Shown here: piece after piece, positions 1 through 5,671 of the stretch
Layout: each line of letters starts with the position of its first letter
Position numbering within the stretch: the stretch's first letter is position 1
From: Lysobacterales bacterium
Lineage (GTDB): Bacteria > Pseudomonadota > Gammaproteobacteria > Xanthomonadales > SZUA-36
Direction: 5' to 3'
NCBI GenBank assembly: GCA_029287515.1
Contig: JARFQZ010000228.1
Location: forward strand, 1 to 5,671
DNA: 5,671 nucleotides
Made by a program: the position numbers and the translations under genes
Notes under the pieces: model-generated
Told to the model about the DNA's origin: nothing
Seen by the model: the letters and a program-made list of their open reading frames with translations, nothing else
Database searches by the model: none

Positions 1-1
1 G

Positions 2-295
2 ATTTCCTCGGCACGGGTGATCGTCGAGGCTGACTATGGTGATTTCGTGGTTGAGCCGTCTTTCGGAACACACTTCTTCCAGAATCTGATTACTTTCCAG
101 ATCGGCTATCTGACAATTAATAGCAGTAGCGTAAATAATTACATTGACTGGGACTGGCTCAATTCCATTGAAGCCGTTTCTGAAACCGAATACGTCAGGC
201 ATGTACGTCTGAAACAGGCAATGAAAATTCTGATTGACGGCCGTACCGGTAAAGCGGTTATTTTCAAGCCTGGGTCAGCTTCAAAGGCTCAGTAA
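2..295 (+). CDS. C-terminal end of a PEP synthase / pyruvate phosphate dikinase-like protein (5' truncated)
   Basis: The reading frame is open from base 2 and ends at TAA 293-295, so this is the last 97 codons of a longer gene that begins outside the window. A GTG at base 17 could be called as a start, but the residues before it (ISSAR) continue into VIVEADYGDF as one conserved-looking stretch, so it is probably not the real start. The segment VEPSFGTHFFQNL, then IGYLTIN, then the tail YVRHVRLKQAMKILIDGR resembles, from memory, the extreme C-terminus of large PEP/pyruvate-binding proteins annotated as phosphoenolpyruvate synthase-like. The N-terminal ATP-grasp-like, phosphohistidine and PEP-utilising parts are not visible, so activity cannot be judged. 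No membrane segment is seen. The gene is convergent with kbl. GC is about 46 percent over 1-300 (137 of 300 by hand count), well below the genes to the right. Family assignment is moderate; the exact reaction is unknown. Confidence 0.6.
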   Translation: MSSARVIVEADYGDFVVEPSFGTHFFQNLITFQIGYLTINSSSVNNYIDWDWLNSIEAVSETEYVRHVRLKQAMKILIDGRTGKAVIFKPGSASKAQ

Positions 296-417
296 GAAAC
301 CACTTGAATACTGATTTCAAACCGCGTGACCCGGTCATACGCACTGAATACGTTCCGGTGGCTGTTCCCTATTCACAATCATGGGGATAAAAATCACGGC
401 TATCGTTTTATATGCCT
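296..417. other. Convergent intergenic spacer with a small palindrome, no clear terminator
   Basis: This 122-base spacer lies between two stop codons facing each other. It contains the odd palindrome TGACCCGGTCA (327-337), which can be extended by GCG at 324-326 and CGC at 339-342 if two bases bulge. The loop would be very short and no run of T follows on either strand, so it is a poor intrinsic terminator. I saw no other stem followed by a T-run and no plausible small gene. Confidence 0.4.
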
Positions 418-1599
418 CTACAAGACGTCCAGATCCCTGCCAACTTTTACAAAGGCCTCAATCGCGCGATCAAGGTGATGTCTTTCGTGGGCGGCCGAAA
501 CCTGTACACGGATACGGGCTTCACCCTTGGGTACAACCGGGAAGAAAAAGCCAATGACGTAGATGCCTTCATCCAGTAATCGGGCGGCAAATTCCTGTGC
601 CAATGGTGCGTCATACAACATGACCGGCACGATGGGGTGATTGCCCTGCTTGATGTCGAATCCTGCTGTGCTCATTTTTTCGCGGAAATAGCGGGTGCTG
701 CTTTCCAGTTTGTCTCTCAACCGGGTTGAGCCGGACAACATTTCGAACACCTTGATCGAGGCGGCAACCAATGGGGGTGGCAGGGTATTGGAGAAAAGAT
801 AGGGGCGTGAACGCTGGCGCAGCAGGTCAATGATGTCCTGGCGTCCGGTTGTGAAACCGCCTGAGCCTCCACCGAGTGCTTTACCGAGGGTGGAGGTGAA
901 GACATCCACCTTGTCCATGACGCCATGATGCTCGGCGGAGCCGCGCCCGGTTTTACCCATAAAGCCGGTGGCATGGCTATCGTCAACCATGACCAGCGCA
1001 TCATAGCGTTCTGCCAGCGAGGTGATCTCATCCAGCCTGGCAATGTAGCCATCCATGCTGAAGGCACCGTCAGTCGCGATCAGCCGGGTGTCACAATCCC
1101 GGGTCGAGACGAGGCATTCTTCCAGCGCCGCCATGTCACTGTTGGGGTAACGGTGGCGCTGAGCTTTGCATAAGCGGATGCCGTCGATGATCGACGCGTG
1201 GTTCAGTGCATCGGAAATTACCGCGTCTTCCGGGCCCAGGATGGTTTCGAACAGGCCGCCATTCGCATCGAAACAGGAGGTATAGAGGATCGTGTCGTCG
1301 GTGCCGAAGAATTCAGAAATGGACTGCTCAAGTTGCTTGTGAAGGTCCTGGGTTCCGCAGATAAAACGCACCGAAGCCAGGCCGAAGCCGTGGTCATCCA
1401 GCGCCTGGTGAGCCGCTTTGACCACCTCCGGATTATCCGCAAGACCCAGGTAATTGTTGGCGCAGAAATTAAGGACTTCACTACCGTCCTGCACCCGGAT
1501 TTCCACATTCTGGGGGGTGGTGATGACGCGCTCGGTCTTGTAAAGTCCCGCCTCGCGGATTTCGTCGAGAGTATCCCGGAATTTCTTCAGATTGGACAT
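418..1599 (-). CDS. kbl: 2-amino-3-ketobutyrate coenzyme A ligase (glycine C-acetyltransferase)
   Basis: This PLP-dependent cytosolic enzyme of the alpha-oxoamine synthase family cleaves 2-amino-3-ketobutyrate with CoA to glycine and acetyl-CoA. It is the second step of threonine breakdown after threonine dehydrogenase. The product is 393 residues, close to the 398 of E. coli Kbl, and aligns nearly end to end from memory. Visible motifs are FCANNYLGLA (45-54), ASVRFICGTQD (75-85), SCFDANGGLFE (108-118), DALNHAS with His134 that would stack on PLP, VDDSHATGF (205-213) with Asp207 and His209, and TLGKALGGGSGG (237-248) with Lys240 as the Schiff-base lysine. FPVVPKGEARIR (353-364) is also typical. 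The ATG at 1599 is chosen because the conserved sequence begins there and AGGG lies 8 bases upstream (1608-1611). The frame stays open upstream to 1887, but that stretch is sirtuin coding sequence in another frame. It is probably co-transcribed with the sirtuin gene 56 bases upstream. No tdh follows it. Confidence 0.96.
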   Translation of the reverse strand: MSNLKKFRDTLDEIREAGLYKTERVITTPQNVEIRVQDGSEVLNFCANNYLGLADNPEVVKAAHQALDDHGFGLASVRFICGTQDLHKQLEQSISEFFGTDDTILYTSCFDANGGLFETILGPEDAVISDALNHASIIDGIRLCKAQRHRYPNSDMAALEECLVSTRDCDTRLIATDGAFSMDGYIARLDEITSLAERYDALVMVDDSHATGFMGKTGRGSAEHHGVMDKVDVFTSTLGKALGGGSGGFTTGRQDIIDLLRQRSRPYLFSNTLPPPLVAASIKVFEMLSGSTRLRDKLESSTRYFREKMSTAGFDIKQGNHPIVPVMLYDAPLAQEFAARLLDEGIYVIGFFFPVVPKGEARIRVQVSAAHERHHLDRAIEAFVKVGRDLDVL

Positions 1600-1642
1600 T
1601 TGCGCAGCCCTTTTTTGAGGTTTGCCCTGTTTTCGAGGTTCG

Positions 1643-1660
1643 ATTATGGGTCGAATTATA
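1643..1660 (-). promoter_or_regulatory. Possible internal promoter for kbl (-10 elements at the sirtuin stop codon)
   Basis: On the minus strand, bases 1660-1655 read TATAAT, an exact sigma-70 -10 hexamer that overlaps the TAA stop of the sirtuin gene. CATAAT follows 6 bases later at 1648-1643. Transcription from here would give a kbl leader of roughly 35 to 50 bases. No good -35 hexamer (TTGACA-like) and no TG extended -10 is found at the proper distance, so this rests only on the -10 match. A weak inverted repeat TTCGA/TCGAA (1639-1643 and 1651-1655) surrounds the second element. Confidence 0.25.
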
Positions 1661-2450
1661 GACGAGGGCCTTGATCCGGGTCGTGTTTCGAAGCCGCCAG
1701 TTGCTGCACGATTTCCGGGAGCGCAACCGAAGCCGGGCCCCGCAGGCATTGCCCCGCATGCATGCTCAGGGGAGTTTCCCGTGGATTGACCTCCACGACG
1801 GCCGCGCCATGCTCGAGGGCCATCAGTGGCAAACTGGCCGCGGGCTGAACCAGCGAAGTGGTGCCTACCGAGAGACAGAAATCGCACAGGGCGGCTGCTT
1901 CCATCGCGGCCTCCAGTGCCTCCTTGGGAAGAACTTCACCAAACCAGACGACGTCGGGCCGTGCGTATCCGCGATTCACGTAAGGGGAGGGTGGCGGAAT
2001 CTGCGATGAGTCCGCCAGCCATTCCCCGCTGATCTGCCGGCCGGATATATGACATTTCGACCTTAGAATGTTCCCATGCAGTTCCGTGACATTTCCGGAG
2101 CCGGCCAGCTGATGCAATCCATCAACGTTCTGGGTGACCAGGCTGAACCCGGGAACCAGGTTTGCCAGCATAACCAGGGCCTGGTGGCCTGCATGGGGTG
2201 AAGCTGCCCTTACCGCGCTGCGCCGTTCTTCGTACCACCGCCACACCCGGCCGGGATTAGCGGCAAATGCCTCCGGCGTGGCGAGCTCTTCGGGCCGGTA
2301 TTTTTCCCAGATTCCCGTTTGCGCATCCCTGAACGTAGGTATACCACTTTCGGCAGACATTCCGGCGCCTGTCAGCACCATGACATGGCGTGCTCCACGC
2401 AGCCGCGCGAGCAACTCGTTATTCAGCAGGTAAGAGGGCTTGTCATTCAA
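1656..2450 (-). CDS. Sir2-family NAD-dependent protein deacylase with degenerate zinc site
   Basis: Sirtuins remove acyl groups from lysines in cytosolic proteins, using NAD+ and releasing nicotinamide and O-acyl-ADP-ribose. The 264-residue product has the Rossmann motif TGAGMSAESGIPTFRD (27-42), TQNVDGLH (106-113), catalytic His125 in ELHGN, RPDVVWFGE (164-172), GTTS (196-199) and EVNP (220-223). Tyr73 and Arg76 (WYEER) match the Y-x-x-R pair that class III sirtuins such as SIRT5 and E. coli CobB use for acidic acyl groups, so desuccinylase or demalonylase activity is possible by inference. The structural zinc site, normally two CxxC pairs, keeps only Cys133; Ser136, Ser155 and Val158 stand where the other cysteines are expected. 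The start is TTG at 2450: an in-frame TGA lies just upstream at 2465-2463, AGGA sits 7 bases before it, and the first in-frame ATG is Met24, too late. It is divergent from miaB and upstream of kbl, probably in one transcript. CobB-like is likely, but orthology is not proven. Confidence 0.9.
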   Translation of the reverse strand: MNDKPSYLLNNELLARLRGARHVMVLTGAGMSAESGIPTFRDAQTGIWEKYRPEELATPEAFAANPGRVWRWYEERRSAVRAASPHAGHQALVMLANLVPGFSLVTQNVDGLHQLAGSGNVTELHGNILRSKCHISGRQISGEWLADSSQIPPPSPYVNRGYARPDVVWFGEVLPKEALEAAMEAAALCDFCLSVGTTSLVQPAASLPLMALEHGAAVVEVNPRETPLSMHAGQCLRGPASVALPEIVQQLAASKHDPDQGPRL

Positions 2451-2528
2451 TAAAATGTCCTGTCAACGTAGCGGAAAAAAGTACTTGAGTGTATTCTACG
2501 CTGTTCACCTGGATAACTGACCGATTTA
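2451..2528. promoter_or_regulatory. Divergent spacer expected to carry promoters for the sirtuin-kbl and miaB operons
   Basis: These 78 bases lie between the divergent sirtuin and miaB starts and must hold or neighbour both promoters. On the minus strand TAGAAT (2498-2493) resembles a -10 box for the sirtuin gene. On the plus strand TTGAGT (2485-2490) resembles a -35 box, with GATAAC (2512-2517) as a poor -10 at a spacing of 21 bases. Neither pair is convincing. A stretch of seven bases AAAAAAG follows GCGG at 2471-2474. No operator I recognise is present. Confidence 0.3.
2458..2461 (-). promoter_or_regulatory. Ribosome binding site deciding the TTG start of the sirtuin gene
   Basis: The minus strand reads AGGA at 2461-2458, 7 bases before the TTG at 2450-2448. 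An ATG in the next frame begins at 2446, 11 bases from the AGGA, but opens only a 7-codon ORF ending at TGA 2425-2423. The spacing and the conserved protein both favour the TTG. Confidence 0.6.
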
Positions 2529-3881
2529 ATGAAAGGCAAGCTTTACATAAAGACCCACGGGTGCCAGATGAACGAGTATGATTCCGGCAAAATGGCCGAC
2601 GTGCTGGCTTCGTCCCATGGCCTGGAACTGACCGACCGCGAGGAGGATGCGGACGTCATCCTCATCAACACCTGCTCGATCAGGGAAAAAGCCCAGGAAA
2701 AAGTTTTTTCCCAGTTGGGGCGCTGGAAACAGTTGAAAAAGAACAATCCCAATGTGGTGATCGGCGTGGGAGGCTGCGTCGCCAGCCAGGAAGGAAAGGC
2801 CATCATCAACCGGGCGCCGATCGTGGACATGGTGTTTGGGCCACAGACACTACACCGTCTGCCGTCAATGCTGGATTCCGTGCGGCGGGAAGGGCAATCG
2901 GCTGTCGATGTGTCTTTTCCCGAAGTGGAGAAATTCGATAACCTGCCGGAGCCGGGAGCCCAGGGAGCCAGTGCATTCGTGTCGGTCATGGAAGGTTGCA
3001 GCAAGTACTGCACGTTCTGCGTCGTTCCGTATACCCGGGGGGAAGAGATCAGCCGTCCTTTCGACGATGTCATTAGCGAATGCGCCACGCTGGCGGAAAA
3101 GGGAGTAAGGGAAATCAACCTGCTGGGCCAGAATGTCAATGCCTACCGGGGCCCGATGCACGACGGCACGATCGCAGACCTCGCCTTGCTGATTCATTAC
3201 GTGGCTGCCATCGACGGGGTAGAGCGCGTGCGCTTCACGACGTCGCACCCGGTGGAGTTTTCACAGAATCTGATTGACGCCTACGGGGAAGTCCCCGAAC
3301 TTGCAAACTACCTGCACTTGCCGGTGCAGACCGGTTCGGACCGGGTGCTGGCGCTGATGAAACGGGGCCACACGGTTCTGGAATACAAACAGAAGATTCG
3401 CCGCCTGCGCGAAAAACGTCCGGACATCAGCCTGTCGTCCGATTTTATCGTCGGGTTCCCCGGCGAGACGGAGCGGGACTTCGAGCAAACATTGAAACTG
3501 ATCGCGGAACTGGATTTCGATCAGAGTTTCAGTTTCATCTTTTCGGCCCGCCCCGGCACGCCTGCCGCCAGCCTGCCGGACGATGTCCCATTGGAAGTCA
3601 AAAAGGAACGCCTGATGCGCCTGCAGGGCCTGGTTAACGGGCAGGCAGCCCGGATCAGCCGGGCCATGGTGGGAAGCACCCAGCGCATCCTCGTTGAAGG
3701 CCGCAGTAAGAAAGACGCCAGGCAGTTGGCAGGCAGAACGGAGAACAACCGCGTCGTCAATTTTGACGGTAATCCGCGCCTGGTGGGTCACTTCGTTGAC
3801 GTGGAGATCACCGAGGCGTTGAGCAACTCCCTCAGGGGAAGAGTCATCCTGGCAGAGCATGGCTCGGCGGACGCCGCATGA
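2529..3881 (+). CDS. miaB: tRNA-2-methylthio-N6-dimethylallyladenosine synthase MiaB
   Basis: This radical-SAM methylthiotransferase converts i6A37 to ms2i6A37 in tRNAs that read codons starting with U, which stabilises codon pairing. The product is 450 residues and matches E. coli MiaB (474) nearly throughout, from memory; the C-terminal tail is shorter. The N-terminal UPF0004 domain carries Cys12 (GCQMNEYDS), Cys49 (NTCSIREKAQEKVF) and Cys83 (GVGGCVASQEG), ligands of the auxiliary iron-sulfur cluster. The radical-SAM cluster ligands are Cys157, Cys161 and Cys164 (CSKYCTFC). Further conserved blocks are LLGQNVNAYRG (198-208), FTTSHP (236-241), LHLPVQTGSDR (262-272) and SSDFIVGFPGE (303-313). 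The TRAM domain covers about 378-442 (TENNRVVNF). The ATG at 2529 is the only ATG after an in-frame TAA at 2514-2516. The Shine-Dalgarno match is weak (GGATAA at 2511-2516 is too far). It is the first gene of the miaB-ybeZ-ybeY cluster and its stop overlaps the ybeZ start. Confidence 0.98.
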   Translation: MKGKLYIKTHGCQMNEYDSGKMADVLASSHGLELTDREEDADVILINTCSIREKAQEKVFSQLGRWKQLKKNNPNVVIGVGGCVASQEGKAIINRAPIVDMVFGPQTLHRLPSMLDSVRREGQSAVDVSFPEVEKFDNLPEPGAQGASAFVSVMEGCSKYCTFCVVPYTRGEEISRPFDDVISECATLAEKGVREINLLGQNVNAYRGPMHDGTIADLALLIHYVAAIDGVERVRFTTSHPVEFSQNLIDAYGEVPELANYLHLPVQTGSDRVLALMKRGHTVLEYKQKIRRLREKRPDISLSSDFIVGFPGETERDFEQTLKLIAELDFDQSFSFIFSARPGTPAASLPDDVPLEVKKERLMRLQGLVNGQAARISRAMVGSTQRILVEGRSKKDARQLAGRTENNRVVNFDGNPRLVGHFVDVEITEALSNSLRGRVILAEHGSADAA

Positions 3882-4855
3882 GTGCGCGACTGGCCCTGGA
3901 ACTGGAGCCGGCAGACACGCTGCGGCTGGCGAACCTCTGTGGACAGTTCGACGAACATCTGAAACAGATAGAGTCCCGCCTTGGCGTTGACATTTTCTGC
4001 CGGGGCAACCTGTTTACCATCGAAGGCCCGGACCGGCAGAGCCGCGCCACCCGCCGCCTCCTGCAAAGCCTTTACCGCCTGTCCGAGACCGAGGTCCTCA
4101 CGCCCGAGCTGATCAATCTTCATCTGCAGGAATCGGGCATCGAGGAACTGGGTGACAAGGATGGGGGCCGTGAACTGCCGGACGAAGTCAGCATCAAGAC
4201 AAAACGGGGGATCATCCGGGGGCGGGGCCCAAACCAGAAAGGCTATCTGAAAAACATTTCGCAACACGCGATCAACTTCGGAGTGGGGCCGGCGGGAACC
4301 GGCAAGACCTACCTCGCAGTGGCCTGCGCCGTGGCTGCGCTGCAGGAAGACCGGGTCCAGAGAATTGTCCTGGTCAGGCCTGCGGTCGAAGCCGGTGAGC
4401 GGTTGGGATTCCTGCCGGGGGACATGGCCCAGAAGGTCGATCCCTACCTGCGCCCGCTTTACGACGCGCTTTATGAAATGCTCGGATTTGAGAGGGTATC
4501 AACCCTGATCGAACGGAATGTCATCGAGGTTGCGCCGCTTGCGTTCATGCGGGGCAGAACCTTGAATGATGCATTCGTCATTCTCGATGAAGCCCAGAAT
4601 ACTACCCGCGAACAGATGAAGATGTTCCTGACACGGATCGGCTTCGGGTCGACGGCCGTTGTCACCGGGGACATCACTCAAATCGATTTACCCCGCAAAT
4701 CGATGTCCGGGCTGAAACATGCATTGAGAATTCTGGAACAGGTGAAAGGCGTGAGTTTCAGCTATTTCTCTGCACGGGACGTGGTGCGACATCCCATGGT
4801 GCAGCACATAGTAGAAGCTTATGACAGGGAATCCGTTGACTCTGATGACCATTGA
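3878..4855 (+). CDS. ybeZ: PhoH-like P-loop ATPase YbeZ
   Basis: YbeZ is a cytosolic PhoH-family ATPase, related to superfamily 1 helicases, and a known partner of the ribonuclease YbeY encoded next to it; its exact RNA role is not settled. The 325-residue product (E. coli YbeZ about 346) begins with a KH-like nucleic-acid-binding segment (about 25-70, with RLGVDIFCRG). SIKTKRGIIRGRGPNQKGYL (105-124) leads into the ATPase core. Walker A is GPAGTGKT (137-144), RPAVEAGERLGFLPGD (167-182) follows, Walker B is VILDEAQN (234-241) and the sensor region is VVTGDITQIDLP (261-272). DVVRHPMVQHIVEAYD (301-316) is the usual C-terminal end. The ATG at 3878 overlaps the miaB TGA in ATGA, which suggests translational coupling. 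The upstream Shine-Dalgarno is weak, in line with that. All catalytic residues look intact. Confidence 0.97.
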   Translation: MSARLALELEPADTLRLANLCGQFDEHLKQIESRLGVDIFCRGNLFTIEGPDRQSRATRRLLQSLYRLSETEVLTPELINLHLQESGIEELGDKDGGRELPDEVSIKTKRGIIRGRGPNQKGYLKNISQHAINFGVGPAGTGKTYLAVACAVAALQEDRVQRIVLVRPAVEAGERLGFLPGDMAQKVDPYLRPLYDALYEMLGFERVSTLIERNVIEVAPLAFMRGRTLNDAFVILDEAQNTTREQMKMFLTRIGFGSTAVVTGDITQIDLPRKSMSGLKHALRILEQVKGVSFSYFSARDVVRHPMVQHIVEAYDRESVDSDDH

Positions 4856-5291
4856 GCTGGACATCCAGATCGCAACGGATTTTGAAGGGATTCCTTCAGC
4901 AGAACAATTTGAGCTATGGGCCGGGCTGGCGCTGAAAGATCATACCGGCGCCGAGTTGACCCTGCGCCTGGTGGACAGGGAAGAAAGCAGCCAGCTCAAT
5001 GGGCAGTACCGTGGAAAGGATGGCCCGACAAACGTGCTGTCCTTTGCGGCGGAGCTTCCACCAGGAATCGATCTGCCATTGCTCGGCGATATTGTCATCT
5101 GTGCTCCGCTGGTCGCAGAAGAGGCCCGGCTCCAGGGCAAGCCCCCCGAGTCGCACTGGGCTCATCTGGTAGTGCACGGGGTTTTGCACTTGCTCGGCCA
5201 TGACCATCAAACCGGGGAAGAAGCCGTGAAGATGGAATCCCTGGAAGTCGAATTGCTCAATTCGATCGGAATCGCCAATCCTTATCTCTGA
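4845..5291 (+). CDS. ybeY: Endoribonuclease YbeY, 16S rRNA maturation factor
   Basis: YbeY is a zinc-dependent single-strand endoribonuclease that acts in 16S rRNA 3'-end maturation and in quality control of 70S ribosomes. With the start used here the product is 148 residues (E. coli 155). The metal site is H-x3-H-x5-H: His111, His115 and His121 in HWAHLVVHGVLHLLGHDH. The conserved YRGKDGPTNVLSF block (55-67) includes Arg56, matching the key arginine of E. coli, and LLGDIVIC (79-86) follows. The ATG at 4845 is preferred because ELDIQIAT aligns with the N-terminus of E. coli and Pseudomonas YbeY, as recalled. It overlaps ybeZ by 11 bases. Alternatives in frame are ATG 4821 (156 residues, 35-base overlap) and TTG 4836, which has AGGGA 5 bases upstream (4826-4830). 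The start is therefore uncertain, but the gene is not. Confidence 0.96.
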   Translation: MTIELDIQIATDFEGIPSAEQFELWAGLALKDHTGAELTLRLVDREESSQLNGQYRGKDGPTNVLSFAAELPPGIDLPLLGDIVICAPLVAEEARLQGKPPESHWAHLVVHGVLHLLGHDHQTGEEAVKMESLEVELLNSIGIANPYL

Positions 5292-5309
5292 AAAATTTGG
5301 AAAAAACAC

Positions 5310-5338
5310 TGGATTAGGTTTGATTACGGCCCTATATT
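5310..5338 (+). promoter_or_regulatory. Possible sigma-70 promoter ahead of corC
   Basis: Within the 83-base spacer 5292-5374, TATATT (5333-5338) resembles a -10 box (5 of 6 to TATAAT) and lies 17 bases after TGGATT (5310-5315), a poor -35 (3 of 6). The surrounding spacer is AT-rich in its first half, with AAAAATTTGGAAAAAA at 5291-5306. It would give corC a leader of about 30 bases. No terminator-like stem follows ybeY, so read-through from miaB is also expected. Confidence 0.25.
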
Positions 5339-5374
5339 CGGGGTGACGCGAATGGCGTTGCCGGTATTACCAAC

Positions 5375-5671
5375 ATGAGCGAAGACCAATCGAGTAACGG
5401 TTCCGGGAAAAAGACCTGGGTCGAGAAAATCGGCGCAGCCTTTTCAAACCAGCCCCGGGACCGGGAAGAGTTGCTGGAATTTCTTAAACACGCCTGTGAT
5501 CAGGGGATCGTCGATGCTGATGCCCTGGCCATGATGGAAGGCGCCCTCGAAGTTTCCGAAACCCAGGTTCGTGACGCGATGATTCCGCGTTCGCAGATGG
5601 TGGTTGTGCACAATGATGCGGCGCTGGAAGAATTTCTGCCTCAAATGCTGGAATCAGGCCATTCCCGGTTT
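5375..5671 (+). CDS. corC: CorC/YbeX, CBS-domain protein (N-terminal part, cut by window end)
   Basis: The first 99 codons are present and the frame is open to the last base. CorC (YbeX in E. coli, about 292 residues) is a cytosolic CBS-pair protein linked to magnesium and cobalt efflux and, in E. coli, to ribosome metabolism; the family name HlyC/CorC is historical. A polar start (MSEDQSSNGSGKK) is followed by RDREELLEFLKHA (28-40), then IVDADALAMMEGALEVSETQ (45-64), and the hallmark VRDAMIPRSQM (65-75) that opens the first CBS domain. HSRF (96-99) is where the first CBS domain continues in E. coli. The second CBS domain and the C-terminal CorC_HlyC domain are outside the window. The ATG at 5375 has only a weak Shine-Dalgarno. 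Its place after ybeY matches the usual ybeZ-ybeY-corC-lnt order. Confidence 0.93.
   Translation, partial: MSEDQSSNGSGKKTWVEKIGAAFSNQPRDREELLEFLKHACDQGIVDADALAMMEGALEVSETQVRDAMIPRSQMVVVHNDAALEEFLPQMLESGHSRF

Noticed and set aside
1198..1674. 158-codon plus-strand ORF antisense to kbl
   Set aside because: It is a shadow of the kbl frame with no recognisable domain. Kbl is conserved through this whole region.
1600..1887. Upstream extension of the kbl frame to an ATG at 1887 (96 extra codons)
   Set aside because: The extra residues are rich in Arg, Gly and Pro and match nothing in the Kbl family. The stretch is coding sequence of the sirtuin gene in another frame. The family N-terminus and a ribosome binding site fit 1599.
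2467..2500. Inverted repeat CGTAG ... CTACG in the divergent spacer, as a possible operator
   Set aside because: Only five bases match across a 24-base gap, which is expected by chance in a stretch of this length.
2543..3139. 198-codon minus-strand ORF antisense to the 5' half of miaB
   Set aside because: It is a reading-frame shadow rich in Ser, Thr and Pro, with no motif and no plausible start context.
3261..3860. 199-codon minus-strand ORF antisense to miaB
   Set aside because: It overlaps the conserved radical-SAM and TRAM regions of MiaB entirely, and its protein resembles nothing I know. Long antisense ORFs are common in GC-rich genes.
3788..4267. Minus-strand ORF spanning the miaB-ybeZ junction
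   Set aside because: Both plus-strand genes are intact and conserved here, and the product shows no family features.
4821..4844. Longer ybeY start at ATG 4821
   Set aside because: It gives a 35-base overlap with ybeZ and eight extra residues that do not fit the family N-terminus. Only AGAAG, three bases away, lies upstream. It was kept as an alternative, not excluded.
1..5671. CRISPR array, insertion sequence, tRNA, rRNA, phage or defence genes
   Set aside because: No repeated units with spacers, transposase motifs, tRNA-like cloverleaf or T-loop sequences, or defence-system domains were seen. Nearly all the sequence is explained by housekeeping genes.

Overview
The window looks like ordinary chromosomal DNA of a gammaproteobacterium. 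The MiaB, YbeZ, YbeY, CorC and Kbl proteins all resemble, from memory, their Enterobacteria and Pseudomonas counterparts. The gene order miaB-ybeZ-ybeY-corC is a conserved proteobacterial block. Most of the window is GC-rich, with sampled 60-base lines inside miaB and ybeZ at 32 to 41 GC. The exact genus cannot be fixed by reading.

Left part (1-417): the 3' end of a plus-strand gene, cut by the window edge, encodes the C-terminus of what appears to be a PEP synthase / pyruvate-phosphate-dikinase-like protein. It is clearly more AT-rich than the rest. A 122-base convergent spacer follows, with no strong terminator that I could find.

Middle part, minus strand (418-2450): a Sir2-family NAD-dependent protein deacylase gene starts at TTG 2450. 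It is followed 56 bases later by kbl, for 2-amino-3-ketobutyrate CoA ligase. The two are probably co-transcribed, with a possible extra promoter for kbl at the end of the sirtuin gene. The usual kbl partner, tdh, is not next to kbl. The sirtuin has lost three of the four cysteines that normally hold its structural zinc, which is the most unusual protein-level feature here.

A 78-base divergent spacer (2451-2528) separates this pair from a plus-strand operon running to the right edge: miaB (tRNA methylthiolation), ybeZ (PhoH-like ATPase, overlapping miaB by 4 bases), ybeY (rRNA-maturation metalloendoribonuclease, overlapping ybeZ) and, after an 83-base gap, the 5' part of corC (CBS-domain protein). 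The shared theme is RNA modification, rRNA maturation and ribosome quality control. CorC usually leads on to lnt beyond the window.

I found no mobile element, CRISPR array, tRNA, rRNA or phage gene, and no clear new system. The points most worth checking are the zinc-less sirtuin, its pairing with a tdh-less kbl, and the start region of the sirtuin gene.
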